From assembly GCA_009692155.1 (NCBI GenBank), contig SHZW01000010.1, forward strand, positions 25,046-89,045: a DNA stretch of 64,000 bases, given 5' to 3'. Below, piece by piece: positions 14,186-22,680 of the stretch; positions within the stretch are counted from its first letter, which is position 1; every line of letters starts with the position of its first letter. The notes beneath the pieces are model-generated. The model was not told where the DNA came from. It did no database searches and saw nothing but the letters and a program-made list of their open reading frames with translations. This DNA is from Nitrospiraceae bacterium (GTDB taxonomy: Bacteria > Nitrospirota > Nitrospiria > Nitrospirales > Nitrospiraceae). The position numbers were made by a program, and so were the translations under genes.

Positions 14186-15916
14186 TTAGGTGGTTTGTTC
14201 GACCAGGCGCAGGGTGTAGAGGTAGCGGTAGAGCCCGTCGCGTGCCATGAGCTGCTCGTGGGTGCCGTCCTCGACGAGCCGGCCTTTCTGCAAGACCAGG
14301 ATACGATGTGCGCGTTGAATCGTCGTGAGCCGGTGGGCGATGACGAAGCTCGTCCGGCCCGCCATGAGCCGGTCCAGCGCTTCCTGCACCAGCCGTTCCG
14401 ACTCGGCGTCCAGGGCCGAGGTCGCTTCATCCAGAATCAGAATGCGCGGGTTCTTGAGCACGGCCCGCGCGATGGCCAGCCGCTGTCGCTGGCCGCCTGA
14501 CAGGTTCACGCCCTTTTCACCCACCACAGTCTGATAGCCGTCCGGCATGGCGCCGATGAAGTCGTGCGCGTTGGCGGCCTTGCTGGCGGCGATGACGTCC
14601 TGCTCCGAGGCGCCGTCGCGGCCGTAGCGGATGTTGTCCAGGATGGTGCCGCCGAACAGGATGGTTTCCTGCGGGACGAGCGCGATCTGCCGGTAGAGGC
14701 TGTCGAGCCGGACTGCGCGCAGGTCGTGGCCGTCGATGGTGATCGAGCCCTCCAGCGGATCGTAGAACCGGTGGAGCAGATTGATGAGCGTGGTTTTGCC
14801 GGAGCCGGTCGGACCGACCAGTGCGACCATCTGGCCGGGGGCGACCTCGAACGACACGTCCGAAAGGACCGGCTGACGGGGATCGTAGGCGAAGCTGACG
14901 TGCGTGACCTGCACGTGGCCCTTGATGGGCGGCAGTTCGACGGCGCCAGGTTGATCGCGAATGTCGGGCTGCGTGTCGAGCATCTCGAAGACGCGCTGCA
15001 TGGCGCCCTGTGCTTCCTTGATCTGCGAAAATACCCGCGCCGCCGACCCGAACGGGCCGATCAGAATGCCGGCAAACAAGACAAAGGCGAACAGGTCGCC
15101 GGGCGAAATGGTCCCCTCGATGACCTGGCGGCCGCCGTACCACAGGACGGCCGCGGCCGAGGCGAAGGTCAGCAGGGTGATGACCGGCACGAAGACGGCC
15201 ATGATCGTGGCGCGGCGCAGGGCGGTCTGCACATTGGAGTGGACCTGCGCGGCGAAGCGCCGTTCCTCCCGTCCGGTCTGGACGAAGGATTTGACGACTC
15301 GAATGCCGGAGATGACTTCCTCGGCAATGGTGGTGGTGCCCGCGGTTTTATCCTGCAACGTTGTGGACAGGGCCCTGAGCTTCCGGCCGAAGAACTTGGC
15401 CACGAGCACCAGGACCGGGAGCAAGATCAAAATCAGCAGGCAGAGGCGCCAGTTCATGACCAGCAGGAAGCCGACGCCGCCGACGAACGTGACCAGGTGC
15501 TTGGCGGAATCGATGGGCGTTTCCGTAACCGTGGTCTGGATGACGCCGACGTCGTTCATGAGACGGGAGAGAATTTCACCCGTGCGCCGCTTGGCGAAGA
15601 AGCTCAGCGAGAGCCGCTGGAGATGCGCGAACAGATGCGTGCGGAAATCCGCCATGACCCGCTGGGACACCCATGCCACGAGATAGCTGTGGCCCATGGA
15701 CAGCAGGCCCTGGGCCGTCATTAACGCGAGGAAAATGCCGACGAGGGCGGTCATGCCCTGGACATCACGCTGGATGGTGATGACATCCCAGAGCCGGCCG
15801 GCCAGGCGCAGAAGCACGAGATTCAGCGCCGCCGCAGTGGCCACGAGCGCGATGGCGGCCGCCATGCGGGGCAGATAGGGCCTCAGGAATGGAAAGAAGC
15901 GGGAGTAGTAGGACAT
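14186..15916 (-). CDS. ABC exporter half-transporter, MsbA-like
   Basis: 576 residues: an N-terminal six-helix exporter membrane domain (residues ~15-310), then an ATPase domain with Walker A GPTGSGKTT, signature LSGGQRQRLAIARA, Walker B ILILDEATSALD and the switch His in IAHRLTTI. The fused membrane-plus-ATPase layout and close similarity to MsbA/multidrug subfamily B suggest export of lipid A or hydrophobic compounds as a homodimer. Substrate is not decided by context: neighbours are PilZ genes and a small RNA-binding-type gene. It starts at ATG 15916, preceded by family G repeats. Confidence 0.88.
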   Translation of the reverse strand: MSYYSRFFPFLRPYLPRMAAAIALVATAAALNLVLLRLAGRLWDVITIQRDVQGMTALVGIFLALMTAQGLLSMGHSYLVAWVSQRVMADFRTHLFAHLQRLSLSFFAKRRTGEILSRLMNDVGVIQTTVTETPIDSAKHLVTFVGGVGFLLVMNWRLCLLILILLPVLVLVAKFFGRKLRALSTTLQDKTAGTTTIAEEVISGIRVVKSFVQTGREERRFAAQVHSNVQTALRRATIMAVFVPVITLLTFASAAAVLWYGGRQVIEGTISPGDLFAFVLFAGILIGPFGSAARVFSQIKEAQGAMQRVFEMLDTQPDIRDQPGAVELPPIKGHVQVTHVSFAYDPRQPVLSDVSFEVAPGQMVALVGPTGSGKTTLINLLHRFYDPLEGSITIDGHDLRAVRLDSLYRQIALVPQETILFGGTILDNIRYGRDGASEQDVIAASKAANAHDFIGAMPDGYQTVVGEKGVNLSGGQRQRLAIARAVLKNPRILILDEATSALDAESERLVQEALDRLMAGRTSFVIAHRLTTIQRAHRILVLQKGRLVEDGTHEQLMARDGLYRYLYTLRLVEQTT

Positions 15917-15920
15917 TAGG

Positions 15921-16027
15921 ATATGTGATGAGCCATGAGTGACACGTGATTGGTGACGAGGGAGGAGGAACGAACAATCAGTGATGGATACTGCCCATCA
16001 CGCATAACGCATTACTGATCACGGATT
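15921..16027. repeat. Short-word repeat family G, copy 1 (GTGAYGAGTGACRCGTGA words)
   Basis: GTGATGAGCC, GAGTGACACGTGA, TGGTGACGAGG words, then CATCACGCATAACGC, ATTACTGATCACGGATTA words. The two halves are roughly complementary. A second copy is at 41347-41431. Confidence 0.75.
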
Positions 16028-16241
16028 AGAGCTGCTGGATGGATTCGATCAGGTTCTTGTTCAGCGCCACGAACCGCCTGCGTTTTGTCGTTGATCACCA
16101 CGTCGGTCAGATTGATGAACAGGCGCGATTCCTCGTTCAGCACGTCCGAGACGCGGTTTCGCATGGGCGGAATGACGAAATCCCCGACGTAGGTGTGATT
16201 CACCGTTGTGATACGCACGCGGACTTTTTCATCTCGGGCAT
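16026..16241 (-). pseudogene. Small conserved-looking gene with two compensating frameshifts
   Basis: The reverse strand carries a coherent short protein only if two single-base slips are allowed. It would read MPEMKK, then VRVRITTVNHTYVGDFVIPP, RNRVSDVLNEESRLFINLTD, VVINDKTQ and finally FVALNKNLIESIQQL, ending at 16026. One slip is in the run of five A's near 16230, the other in GGCGG near 16073. The pattern 'G-D-F-x-x-P, R-V-S-D-V-L-N-E' resembles a small family sometimes called DUF6812, which I cannot confirm. It follows the COX24-like gene closely and was probably cotranscribed. Confidence 0.5.
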
Positions 16242-16265
16242 GGGCGCCTCCGGCTGTCCGTGGGA

Positions 16266-16367
16266 TTATCCCTGGATTCTACGACGCAGGAATTTCTGTT
16301 TCCTGCGCAGCTTTCTGAACTTATGCTTGCGCATTTTCTTCCGACGTTTTTTTAGCACACTGGACAT
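16266..16367 (-). CDS. AURKAIP1/COX24-domain small basic protein
   Basis: Only 33 residues: MSSVLKKRRKKMRKHKFRKL, then RRKQKFLRRRIQG. The KKRRKKMRKHK core is the AURKAIP1/COX24 motif, found in mitochondrial ribosomal protein mS38 and in tiny bacterial proteins probably bound to the ribosome. It is too short for many gene finders. It is transcribed on the minus strand ahead of the frameshifted gene at 16026-16241. Confidence 0.75.
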   Translation of the reverse strand: MSSVLKKRRKKMRKHKFRKLRRKQKFLRRRIQG

Positions 16368-16430
16368 CGTGATTCCTCTGTTGGCGCGAGAGTGTAGTGG
16401 GTTTTGCGTGTAAATGCAAGCCGGGCGTGG

Positions 16431-16560
16431 CTGGTCTGTCTTGTCTGTTCCGTCTGTTCGGTCTGTTCAGTCCAACGAAACCGGCCAGACAGACTGAATA
16501 GACAGAATGGACCAGATAGACATTCCTGTCAGTCCCGCCTTTCCCGCACGTCTCGCGGCT
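16431..16560. repeat. Short-word repeat family A, copy 4, with TCTCGC words
   Basis: TCTGTCTTGTCTGTTCCG, GTCTGTTCGGTCTGTTCAG words, a CCAACGAAACC turn, then CCAGACAGACTGAATAGACA, GGACCAGATAGACA words. 16530-16560 adds CCCGCC/TCCCGCACGTCTCGCG. Confidence 0.8.
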
Positions 16561-16589
16561 TGACGCGTTCCATCTTCACTACATATACT
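16560..16589 (+). promoter_or_regulatory. Promoter of the lipoprotein gene, start at the ATG
   Basis: TTGACG at 16560-16565, an 18-base spacer and TATACT at 16584-16589. The predicted +1 (about 16596) falls on the ATG at 16595, suggesting leaderless mRNA. Confidence 0.55.
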
Positions 16590-16594
16590 GCGCC

Positions 16595-17101
16595 ATGTTT
16601 TATCTGATGCGATTGCCGGTTCTGGTGCTCGTGGCCTGCCTGCTGTGGGCTGCCGGCCAGACGGCTGGCTGTTCGTCGAAAGAGAACCGGTATCCGGAAG
16701 ACCGCGCCCGCTTTGTGAAGATCGACAAAGCGGTGGAAGAACTGCGCGCTGCCTATAGCCGGCGGGATCTCTCGGACATCCAGGGTCTCATGCTGCCGCG
16801 CGAGGCGCTGGACAAAACGACGAGCGAGATCCAGCAGGATTTTCAGACCTACCAGGAGATCGCCCTCGAATGGACCATCGACCGGATCGTGATCGAAGGG
16901 GAGACGATCGAGGTGGTGGTGAACTGGGCGGGACAATGGCGAAAGACTCCCGATGATACGGGCACCCGCGAGCGCGGCCAGGGGGTGCTCCGGTGGGCCG
17001 GCCAAAAAACCGTTCTCATCGATGGCATGGACGGCGATCTGCCCTTCGGCATGGCGTTGCGACGGGCGGGGGAACCGCCGCGACCCGGCCCTTCTCGCTA
17101 G
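16595..17101 (+). CDS. Lipoprotein of unknown function
   Basis: 168 residues. MFYLMRLPVLVLVACLLWAA followed by GQTAGC forms a lipoprotein signal peptide, with TAGC as lipobox and the Cys at about residue 26. The mature part is helical then beta-rich (TIEVVVNWAGQWRK, GVLRWAGQKTVLIDG) and resembles small periplasmic NTF2-like proteins, though I would not assign it. The start codon coincides with the predicted transcription start. It is followed 16 bases later by nadB. Confidence 0.75.
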   Translation: MFYLMRLPVLVLVACLLWAAGQTAGCSSKENRYPEDRARFVKIDKAVEELRAAYSRRDLSDIQGLMLPREALDKTTSEIQQDFQTYQEIALEWTIDRIVIEGETIEVVVNWAGQWRKTPDDTGTRERGQGVLRWAGQKTVLIDGMDGDLPFGMALRRAGEPPRPGPSR

Positions 17102-17117
17102 CGATAGCACCCGGCTC

Positions 17118-18758
17118 ATGGCCGTTTCTACGCGCGTCACGTCTTCTCTCCGTTCTCCCGATGCAGAGTTCCTGGTGATCGGCAGCGGCGTGGCCGGCCT
17201 GCGCGCGGCCATTGAATTGAGCCAGCATGGCCGCGTGCTGATGCTCACCAAGGGCAACCCGCTGGAAAGCAGCTCGATCTACGCGCAGGGCGGCGTGGCG
17301 GTCGCGCTCAGCGAAGAAGACGACGTCTCCATCCATTTGAACGACACCCTGAAGGCGGGCCACGGTCTCTGCCGGCGCGAAGCGGTGCGCGTGCTGGTGG
17401 AAGAGGGGCCCGGCCGCATCCGGGAACTCATCGCCTGGGGCGCCCGCTTCGATAAGATCGGCAGCAAGTTCGCGTTCGCCCACGAAGCGGCGCATAGCCG
17501 CAGCCGTATCCTGCGCGCGCGCGGCGACGCGACCGGCAACGAAATGGTGCGGGCGCTGACGGTTCAGGCCCGCCGGCAGAAACACATTCAACGGCTGGGC
17601 CATCACTTTACGGTGGATCTGGTGGTCGCCGACGGCCGCTGCCGCGGCGCGCTGGTGCTGGACGAGGCGACCGGCGACCGCTTTATCATGCCCGCGCGCG
17701 CGGTGATCCTTTCAACGGGCGGTGCGGGGCAGATCTACGCGCGCACCACTAATCCACCCAACGCGACCGGCGACGGCATGGCGATGGCGTATCGGGCCGG
17801 CGCGATTCTGGAAGATATGGAGTTCGTGCAGTTCCATCCAACGGCGCTCTACCTGCCGAACAGCCCGCCGTTTCTCTTATCCGAAGCGATCCGCGGCGAG
17901 GGCGGCCGGCTTCGAAATATCAAAGGCGAGTTGTTCATGCACCGCTACCATCCGGACGGCGCGCTGGCGCCGCGGGATATCGTCTCCCGCGCGATCTGGT
18001 CGGAGATGGCGGCCACCCGTTCCCGGCACGTCTATCTGGACGCGACGCACCTCAGCGCCTCTTTCACCAAGCAGCGGTTCCCGACGATTTATTCCACCTG
18101 CCTCCGCTACGACATCGACATGACCGAAGAATGGATTCCGGTCTCGCCCAGCGCCCATTACATGATGGGCGGGGTGCGAACGGACATGCAGGGGGCCACC
18201 AGCCTGCCGGGTTTGTTCGCGGCGGGTGAGGTGGCCTGCAGCGGCGTGCACGGCGCCAACCGGCTGGCCAGCAATTCTCTGCTCGAAGGATTGGTCTTCG
18301 GCCGCCGCGCCGCGCTGGCGGCCGTGGCCTATGCGCGGCGGCGGGCAGGCACGTCCGGCTTACTCCCTTCCGTGCATGAAATAGACAGCGGTCCGTTGGC
18401 GTCGCTGGAGGATGCCGAGAAGCTTCGCAGCTCGCTGCGGCGGGTGATGTGGGGCAAGGTCGGCCTGGCCCGCACGGGCGACTCGCTGGCCGGCGCGCTG
18501 GGGCAGCTCACGCGGTGGGAACGGCTCGTGAACCGTCCGTTTGCCTTGCGCCGCGATCTGGAAGTCAAAAACATGGTGCAAGTGGCGCGCTGCGTGGCCG
18601 AAGCGGCCCTGTGGCGGGCCGACAGCGTCGGGGCGCACTACCGGGCGGATGCGTCGAAGGCCGCGCGTCCGGGCAGAACGCTGCACAGCCGGGTGCTGCG
18701 GGGAAGTGAAAAGTTAAAAGTGAGAAGTAAGAAGTTAGAAGTGAAAAGTAAAAAGTAA
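17118..18758 (+). CDS. nadB: L-aspartate oxidase
   Basis: 546 residues. First enzyme of NAD biosynthesis: the flavoprotein oxidises aspartate to iminoaspartate. FLVIGSGVAGLRAAIEL is the FAD-binding motif. SSIYAQGGVAVAL, FVQFHPTALYL, EAIRGEGG and GEVACSGVHGANRLASNSLL are the fumarate-reductase-family blocks. The C-terminal helical domain is present. The last ~15 residues (SEKLKVRSKKLEVKSKK) come from AAGTGAAAAGT repeat words. ATG 17118 is chosen because homology begins 15 residues later. nadA and nadC are not in the window. Confidence 0.92.
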   Translation: MAVSTRVTSSLRSPDAEFLVIGSGVAGLRAAIELSQHGRVLMLTKGNPLESSSIYAQGGVAVALSEEDDVSIHLNDTLKAGHGLCRREAVRVLVEEGPGRIRELIAWGARFDKIGSKFAFAHEAAHSRSRILRARGDATGNEMVRALTVQARRQKHIQRLGHHFTVDLVVADGRCRGALVLDEATGDRFIMPARAVILSTGGAGQIYARTTNPPNATGDGMAMAYRAGAILEDMEFVQFHPTALYLPNSPPFLLSEAIRGEGGRLRNIKGELFMHRYHPDGALAPRDIVSRAIWSEMAATRSRHVYLDATHLSASFTKQRFPTIYSTCLRYDIDMTEEWIPVSPSAHYMMGGVRTDMQGATSLPGLFAAGEVACSGVHGANRLASNSLLEGLVFGRRAALAAVAYARRRAGTSGLLPSVHEIDSGPLASLEDAEKLRSSLRRVMWGKVGLARTGDSLAGALGQLTRWERLVNRPFALRRDLEVKNMVQVARCVAEAALWRADSVGAHYRADASKAARPGRTLHSRVLRGSEKLKVRSKKLEVKSKK

Positions 18759-18823
18759 AAAGTTAGAAGTGAAAAGTGAGAAGTGGCCGGACTTTTCACC
18801 TTTTGCCTTTCACCTTTTACTTG
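18703..18823. repeat. Short-word repeat family B (AAGTGAAAAGTAAAAAG words)
   Basis: About ten RAAGTKARAAGT words, then the complementary ACTTTTCACCTTTTGCCTTT, CACCTTTTACTT. The first third forms the nadB C-terminus and the element ends beside the convergent pabC-like gene. Confidence 0.85.
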
Positions 18824-18832
18824 CTCGACAGG

Positions 18833-19693
18833 TTAGCTGAGAAACCTGTCGAGAATTGCGCGGAACTGTTTGTGTAGCGACAGCGTGACGGGGCCCGGAT
18901 TGCCGGAGCCGACGAGGTGCTGGTCCACATCACGCACCGGCATGATTTCCATCGTCGTATTGGTCAGGAAACATTCCTCCGCCTGCCGCAGCGCCTCCGG
19001 CGTGTAGGCGCTCTCTTCGGTCTTGAGCCCCTGCTCCCGCGCCAGCGTCAGGACCACTTCACGCGTGATGCCGTCGAGAATCCCGCAGGCCACCGAGGGC
19101 GTGCAGAGCGCGCCGTGCTGGACGAAGAAGATGTTGCTGGTGGTGCATTCCGTCAGGCGCCCTTCGGCATTGAGCATGATGCCGTCGAAGGCGCCGGCCT
19201 TGGTGGCTTCCTGCTTGGCCAGGATGTTGTTCAGAAAATTCAGCGACTTGATTTGTGGCGACAGGGCTGTGGCCAGGTTGCGGTGCACGGACGTGGTGAT
19301 CAGGCTGACACCCTGCGTGAAGAGATGGGGCGGGTAGGCCTGAAACGGCTTGGCGATGACGACCACGGTCGGCTTCGGGCAGAGACCCGGATCGAGGCCG
19401 ATCTCGCCCGTGCCGCGTGACACGGTGATGCGGAGATAGGCGTCGTGCAGTGTATTGCGCGCGATGGCGTCGCCCAGGAGACTCGGCCAGTCTTTTTCGG
19501 GGATGGGGATGTCCAGGCCGATCAGGCGCGCCGAACGCTGCAGGCGGGCCAGGTGCTGCGTGAGCATGAAGATGCGGCCGTCGTAGGCCCGCAGCGTTTC
19601 ATAGATGCCGTCCCCGTAGAGGAAGCCGTGGTCGAAGACGGAGATCAGCGCGTCTTCGCGTTTCACGAAGCGATCATTGAGAAAAATCCACAT
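18833..19693 (-). CDS. pabC: Class IV (PLP) aminotransferase, probable aminodeoxychorismate lyase
   Basis: 286 residues of fold-type IV PLP enzyme. FDHGFLYGDGIYETLRAY is the N-terminal signature, SLNFLNNILAKQEA holds the PLP lysine, and GRLTECTTSNIFFV with LDGITREVVLTLA completes the active site. Family members include PabC, IlvE and D-amino-acid transaminase, which are hard to separate by sequence. Its start codon overlaps the stop of the component I gene (TAATG), which favours conversion of aminodeoxychorismate to p-aminobenzoate. Confidence 0.75.
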   Translation of the reverse strand: MWIFLNDRFVKREDALISVFDHGFLYGDGIYETLRAYDGRIFMLTQHLARLQRSARLIGLDIPIPEKDWPSLLGDAIARNTLHDAYLRITVSRGTGEIGLDPGLCPKPTVVVIAKPFQAYPPHLFTQGVSLITTSVHRNLATALSPQIKSLNFLNNILAKQEATKAGAFDGIMLNAEGRLTECTTSNIFFVQHGALCTPSVACGILDGITREVVLTLAREQGLKTEESAYTPEALRQAEECFLTNTTMEIMPVRDVDQHLVGSGNPGPVTLSLHKQFRAILDRFLS

Positions 19694-21195
19694 TACGACT
19701 CTCCCAGCGCCTTGAAAAAGGCCTCGGCTTTGTACAGCGTCTCTTCGTATTCCTTGACCGGATCGGAGTCCGCGACGATGCCGGCGCCGACCTGGAGATA
19801 GCCGCGCCCGCCGACCAGCAGCATGGTGCGGATGATGATGTTGAGATCGAGATCGCCGCTCCAACTCAGGTAGCCCATCGCGCCGGTGTAGGGCCCGCGC
19901 CGGACCGGTTCCAACCCCTCCAGAATCTCCATGCAACGGATCTTCGGTACGCCGGTGATGGTGCCGCCGGGGAAGACGGCCTTGATCAGGTCGAAGCCGT
20001 CCAATCCATCGCGCAGCTCGCCCATGACGTTGGAGACGATATGGGAGACGTGGGAATAGCGCTCGATGAGCATGAATTCGTCCGCTCGCACCGTGCCATA
20101 TTTGCACACGCGGCCCAGGTCGTTGCGTTCCAGGTCGACCAGCATGAGATGTTCGGCGCGCTCCTTGGCGTTGGTGATCAGGTCTTCCGCGAGCTGGCGG
20201 TCTTCGGCGGGCGTGTGGCCGCGCGGCCGCGTGCCGGCGATCGGGCGCGTGTCGACCCGACGGCCGTCCAGCCGCACCAGCCGCTCCGGCGACGAACTCA
20301 CCAGCGCCATGTTCTCGAAAGCCAGCAGGCCGGCGAAGGGCGACGGATTGACCTCGCGCACGCGGCTGTAGAGCGCCTCGCCGGCATGTTCCCGGAAATG
20401 CTCCATCGGCCAGCCCGGGTCGCGGTCGATCGTCAGGCGGTGCGAAAGATTGGCCTGATAGATGTCGCCGGACTTGATGAACTCCTGGCACTGCTTGGCG
20501 CGCTGGACATAGTCGGAGCGCGACTGGTCGGGTTTCACGGCGAGGTGGCCGATGTGCAGGTCGTCTGCTCCGCGCTTGCGGTGCGCCAGCAACTTTGCGT
20601 GCAGTTCGGACAGCCGGTCGCAGCCTTCGCTATACAACTTCTCGCGCGGTTGGCCCAGGGCCCGGTCGAGCGGGGGCGCGTAGATCAGGTGCAGCATCCG
20701 CGTCTGGTGATCCACGGCGGCGAAGAGATCCACGAAGGCGAATAACAAATCGGGCAGACGGAGGTCGTCCGTGGCCAGGGTGGGCAACGTTTCGAATTGC
20801 CGGATCAAATCGTAGCTGAAATAGCCGACCGCGCCGCCGATGAACGGCGGGGCGTCCTCCGGTCTGGGCATCCGCGAGGCCTTCAATAATTCGGCGAGGG
20901 CTTTGAAGGGATCGCCCTTGTGGATGACGGACCCGTCGCGGCTGCGGAGTTCGTAGCGCGTGCCCTTGCCGGAGAATTCCAGATAGGGATCGCTGCCGAA
21001 GAACGACCAGCGCGCGATGGCGCCGCCGCCCTTGCCGCTTTCGAGCAGGAACGAGGGGCGGCCGGGCGCGGCGATCTGACGGTACAGCTCGAAGACGTCG
21101 GCCTCTGGCTGGGGCACCGAGAGAATCAGCGGCTGCGGCTGCGCCACCATGAGGAAGCGCGCCCGCGACGGGCAGACCATTTTCAGCATGCGCAT
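19693..21195 (-). CDS. pabB: Anthranilate / p-aminobenzoate synthase component I
   Basis: 500 residues, chorismate-binding family. IGGAVGYFSYDL, GDIYQANLSHRL, LVSSSPERLV, MLVDLERNDLGRVC, VPKIRCMEILEGLE and GPYTGAMGY cover the whole catalytic domain. Overall style (DIYQANLS, FPGGTITGVPK) is PabB-like. However the PabB catalytic lysine in PIKGT is replaced: here the loop is PIAGTRPRG, as in anthranilate synthase TrpE. The coupled pabC-like gene downstream supports a p-aminobenzoate role; the amidotransferase (pabA/trpG) is not in the window. Confidence 0.8.
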   Translation of the reverse strand: MRMLKMVCPSRARFLMVAQPQPLILSVPQPEADVFELYRQIAAPGRPSFLLESGKGGGAIARWSFFGSDPYLEFSGKGTRYELRSRDGSVIHKGDPFKALAELLKASRMPRPEDAPPFIGGAVGYFSYDLIRQFETLPTLATDDLRLPDLLFAFVDLFAAVDHQTRMLHLIYAPPLDRALGQPREKLYSEGCDRLSELHAKLLAHRKRGADDLHIGHLAVKPDQSRSDYVQRAKQCQEFIKSGDIYQANLSHRLTIDRDPGWPMEHFREHAGEALYSRVREVNPSPFAGLLAFENMALVSSSPERLVRLDGRRVDTRPIAGTRPRGHTPAEDRQLAEDLITNAKERAEHLMLVDLERNDLGRVCKYGTVRADEFMLIERYSHVSHIVSNVMGELRDGLDGFDLIKAVFPGGTITGVPKIRCMEILEGLEPVRRGPYTGAMGYLSWSGDLDLNIIIRTMLLVGGRGYLQVGAGIVADSDPVKEYEETLYKAEAFFKALGES

Positions 21196-21298
21196 GTTGT
21201 ATCACAAGCCCGGTGTTCTTTCCTTTTCTTTGCGACACGTTCGGAACGGGCTTCCGGTCCACCCTGCGCCTTGACTTTCCCCCGTCGAGTTTGCTCAA

Positions 21299-21541
21299 AT
21301 GCGCGCCGGGTTAGATATCGACATGCCTCCCTCAAACGATCCGTTTTATGCGGGCTTAGGGCAGGCGGTCCGGATCGGGACCGAGTTGCTCGCGGCCCTG
21401 ATTGTCGGAGGCGGGCTCGGCTGGGCGGCTGACACGTATCTGTTCGCGTCAGGGCCCTGGGGCATGGTGGTTGGGCTGATCGTCGGTGTCACAGCCGGCA
21501 TTCGCAACGTCATGCGAGCGGCGCAGAACTGGTCGAAATAA
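21299..21541 (+). CDS. atpI: ATP synthase F0 subunit I (AtpZ/AtpI)
   Basis: 80 residues with two membrane helices (TELLAALIVGGGLGWAAD and GMVVGLIVGVTAGIRNVM), the pattern of AtpI/AtpZ, a small assembly or magnesium-uptake factor for ATP synthase. It opens an atpI-atpB-atpE-atpF run. ATG 21299 is used; ATG 21323 is possible. Confidence 0.82.
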   Translation: MRAGLDIDMPPSNDPFYAGLGQAVRIGTELLAALIVGGGLGWAADTYLFASGPWGMVVGLIVGVTAGIRNVMRAAQNWSK

Positions 21542-21553
21542 GAAAGGCGTTCC

Positions 21554-22303
21554 GTGGAAGAAAGTCCTCTCCATCCCTTCGAGCTGCACAATTATATTCC
21601 GATCAATCTGTTCGGCCTGGATATCTCCATCAACAAGGCCGTGATCATGATGTGGGTGGTGGTCGGACTGGCGGCGTTTCTCCTGGTGAAGGCCGGCCGG
21701 TCGCGCCGGATGGTTCCGACCAAGCTGCAAAGCCTGGGTGAGCTGCTCGTGGAATTCATCCGCGACATCATCCTCGACACGATGGGCAAGGGCGGTCTGA
21801 AATTTTTCCCCTTTATCGCGACACTCTTCGTCTTCATTCTCTTCAGCAATCTCCTCGGGTTGATTCCGGGCACCTATACCGTCACGAGCCAGATCATCGT
21901 GACCGCGGTGTTTGCGCTGACGGTCTACGCAATCAGCATCGTGATGGGTTTCATCCTGCATGGCGTGAAGTTTCTCGGCATCCTGGTGCCGCCGGGCACG
22001 CCGGGCTGGCTGCTGCCGTTGATGATTCCGATCGAACTGGTGAGCCAGTTGGCGCGGCCGATTTCGCTGGCTGTTCGGTTGTTCGCGAACATGACGGCGG
22101 GGCATACGATCCTGGGCGTGCTGTTCGGGCTGGCGATCGGCGGGGGGCTGCTGATTGGCTGGCTACCCTTTGCGTTCACGATTGCCATGAACGGTTTGGA
22201 AGTCGGCATTGCCTTTATTCAGGCTTATATTTTCACCGTGTTGACCTGCGTGTACATCGGGGATGCGTTCCATCTGCATGGCGCAGATGATCACGCGCAT
22301 TGA
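21554..22303 (+). CDS. atpB: ATP synthase F0 subunit a
   Basis: 249 residues, membrane protein with five or six helices. The proton-channel helix reads ARPISLAVRLFANMTAGH, which contains the essential Arg facing the c-ring. FFPFIATLFVFILFSNLLGL is the conserved earlier helix. It starts at GTG 21554, 12 bases after atpI. It forms the stator half-channels with the c-ring. Confidence 0.93.
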   Translation: MEESPLHPFELHNYIPINLFGLDISINKAVIMMWVVVGLAAFLLVKAGRSRRMVPTKLQSLGELLVEFIRDIILDTMGKGGLKFFPFIATLFVFILFSNLLGLIPGTYTVTSQIIVTAVFALTVYAISIVMGFILHGVKFLGILVPPGTPGWLLPLMIPIELVSQLARPISLAVRLFANMTAGHTILGVLFGLAIGGGLLIGWLPFAFTIAMNGLEVGIAFIQAYIFTVLTCVYIGDAFHLHGADDHAH

Positions 22304-22341
22304 GTTCAGGTCTCTGATTATTTAAGGAAGGAGTCTACGAC

Positions 22342-22572
22342 ATGGATGCAGCAGCAGCAGCGTTGGTGGGCATGGGATTGGCGGCGGCGGGCTTTGCCGG
22401 GGCCGGCGTCGGGATCGGGTATATTTTCGGCAAGATGATCGAAGCGGTGGCGCGCCAGCCGGAAGCGGAAGGGCGGGTCGGCAAGTACATGTGGATCGGT
22501 TTCGCGCTGGTCGAAGCCATTGCACTGTACGGACTGGTCATTGCGTTCATCATCATGGGACTCCGCAAATAA
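22342..22572 (+). CDS. atpE: ATP synthase F0 subunit c
   Basis: 76 residues, a two-helix hairpin. Helix 1 is glycine/alanine-rich (AAAGFAGAGVGIGYIFG), the loop carries ARQPEAEGR, and helix 2 has the ion-binding Glu58 in IGFALVEAIALYG. The residues around Glu58 lack the Ser/Thr pair and helix-1 Gln expected of sodium-binding rings, so protons are the likely coupling ion. A strong ribosome site (AAGGAAGGAG) precedes it, as expected for the most abundant subunit. Confidence 0.93.
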   Translation: MDAAAAALVGMGLAAAGFAGAGVGIGYIFGKMIEAVARQPEAEGRVGKYMWIGFALVEAIALYGLVIAFIIMGLRK

Positions 22573-22573
22573 G

Positions 22574-22670
22574 AGGGATAACGGGGTAAAGGGATAAAGG
22601 GGTAAAGGTGTATTGGCCACAGAGTTCTGACAGATTCTACCCCTGTACACCTCCTACCCCTCTACCCCTG
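22574..22670. repeat. Short-word repeat family H (GGGGTAAAGGGATAAA words) between atpE and atpF
   Basis: GGGATAACGGGGTAAAGGGA, TAAAGGGGTAAAGGTG words, then CTACCCCTGTACACC, TCCTACCCCTCTACCCCT. The halves are complementary and would fold in the atp mRNA. Confidence 0.8.
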
Positions 22671-22680
22671 AAGGAAAGCC

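Noticed and set aside
18833..20491. One 552-residue protein joining unknown sequence to the aminotransferase
   Set aside because: The N-terminal half is another frame of pabB. The real aminotransferase starts at ATG 19693, overlapping the pabB stop.
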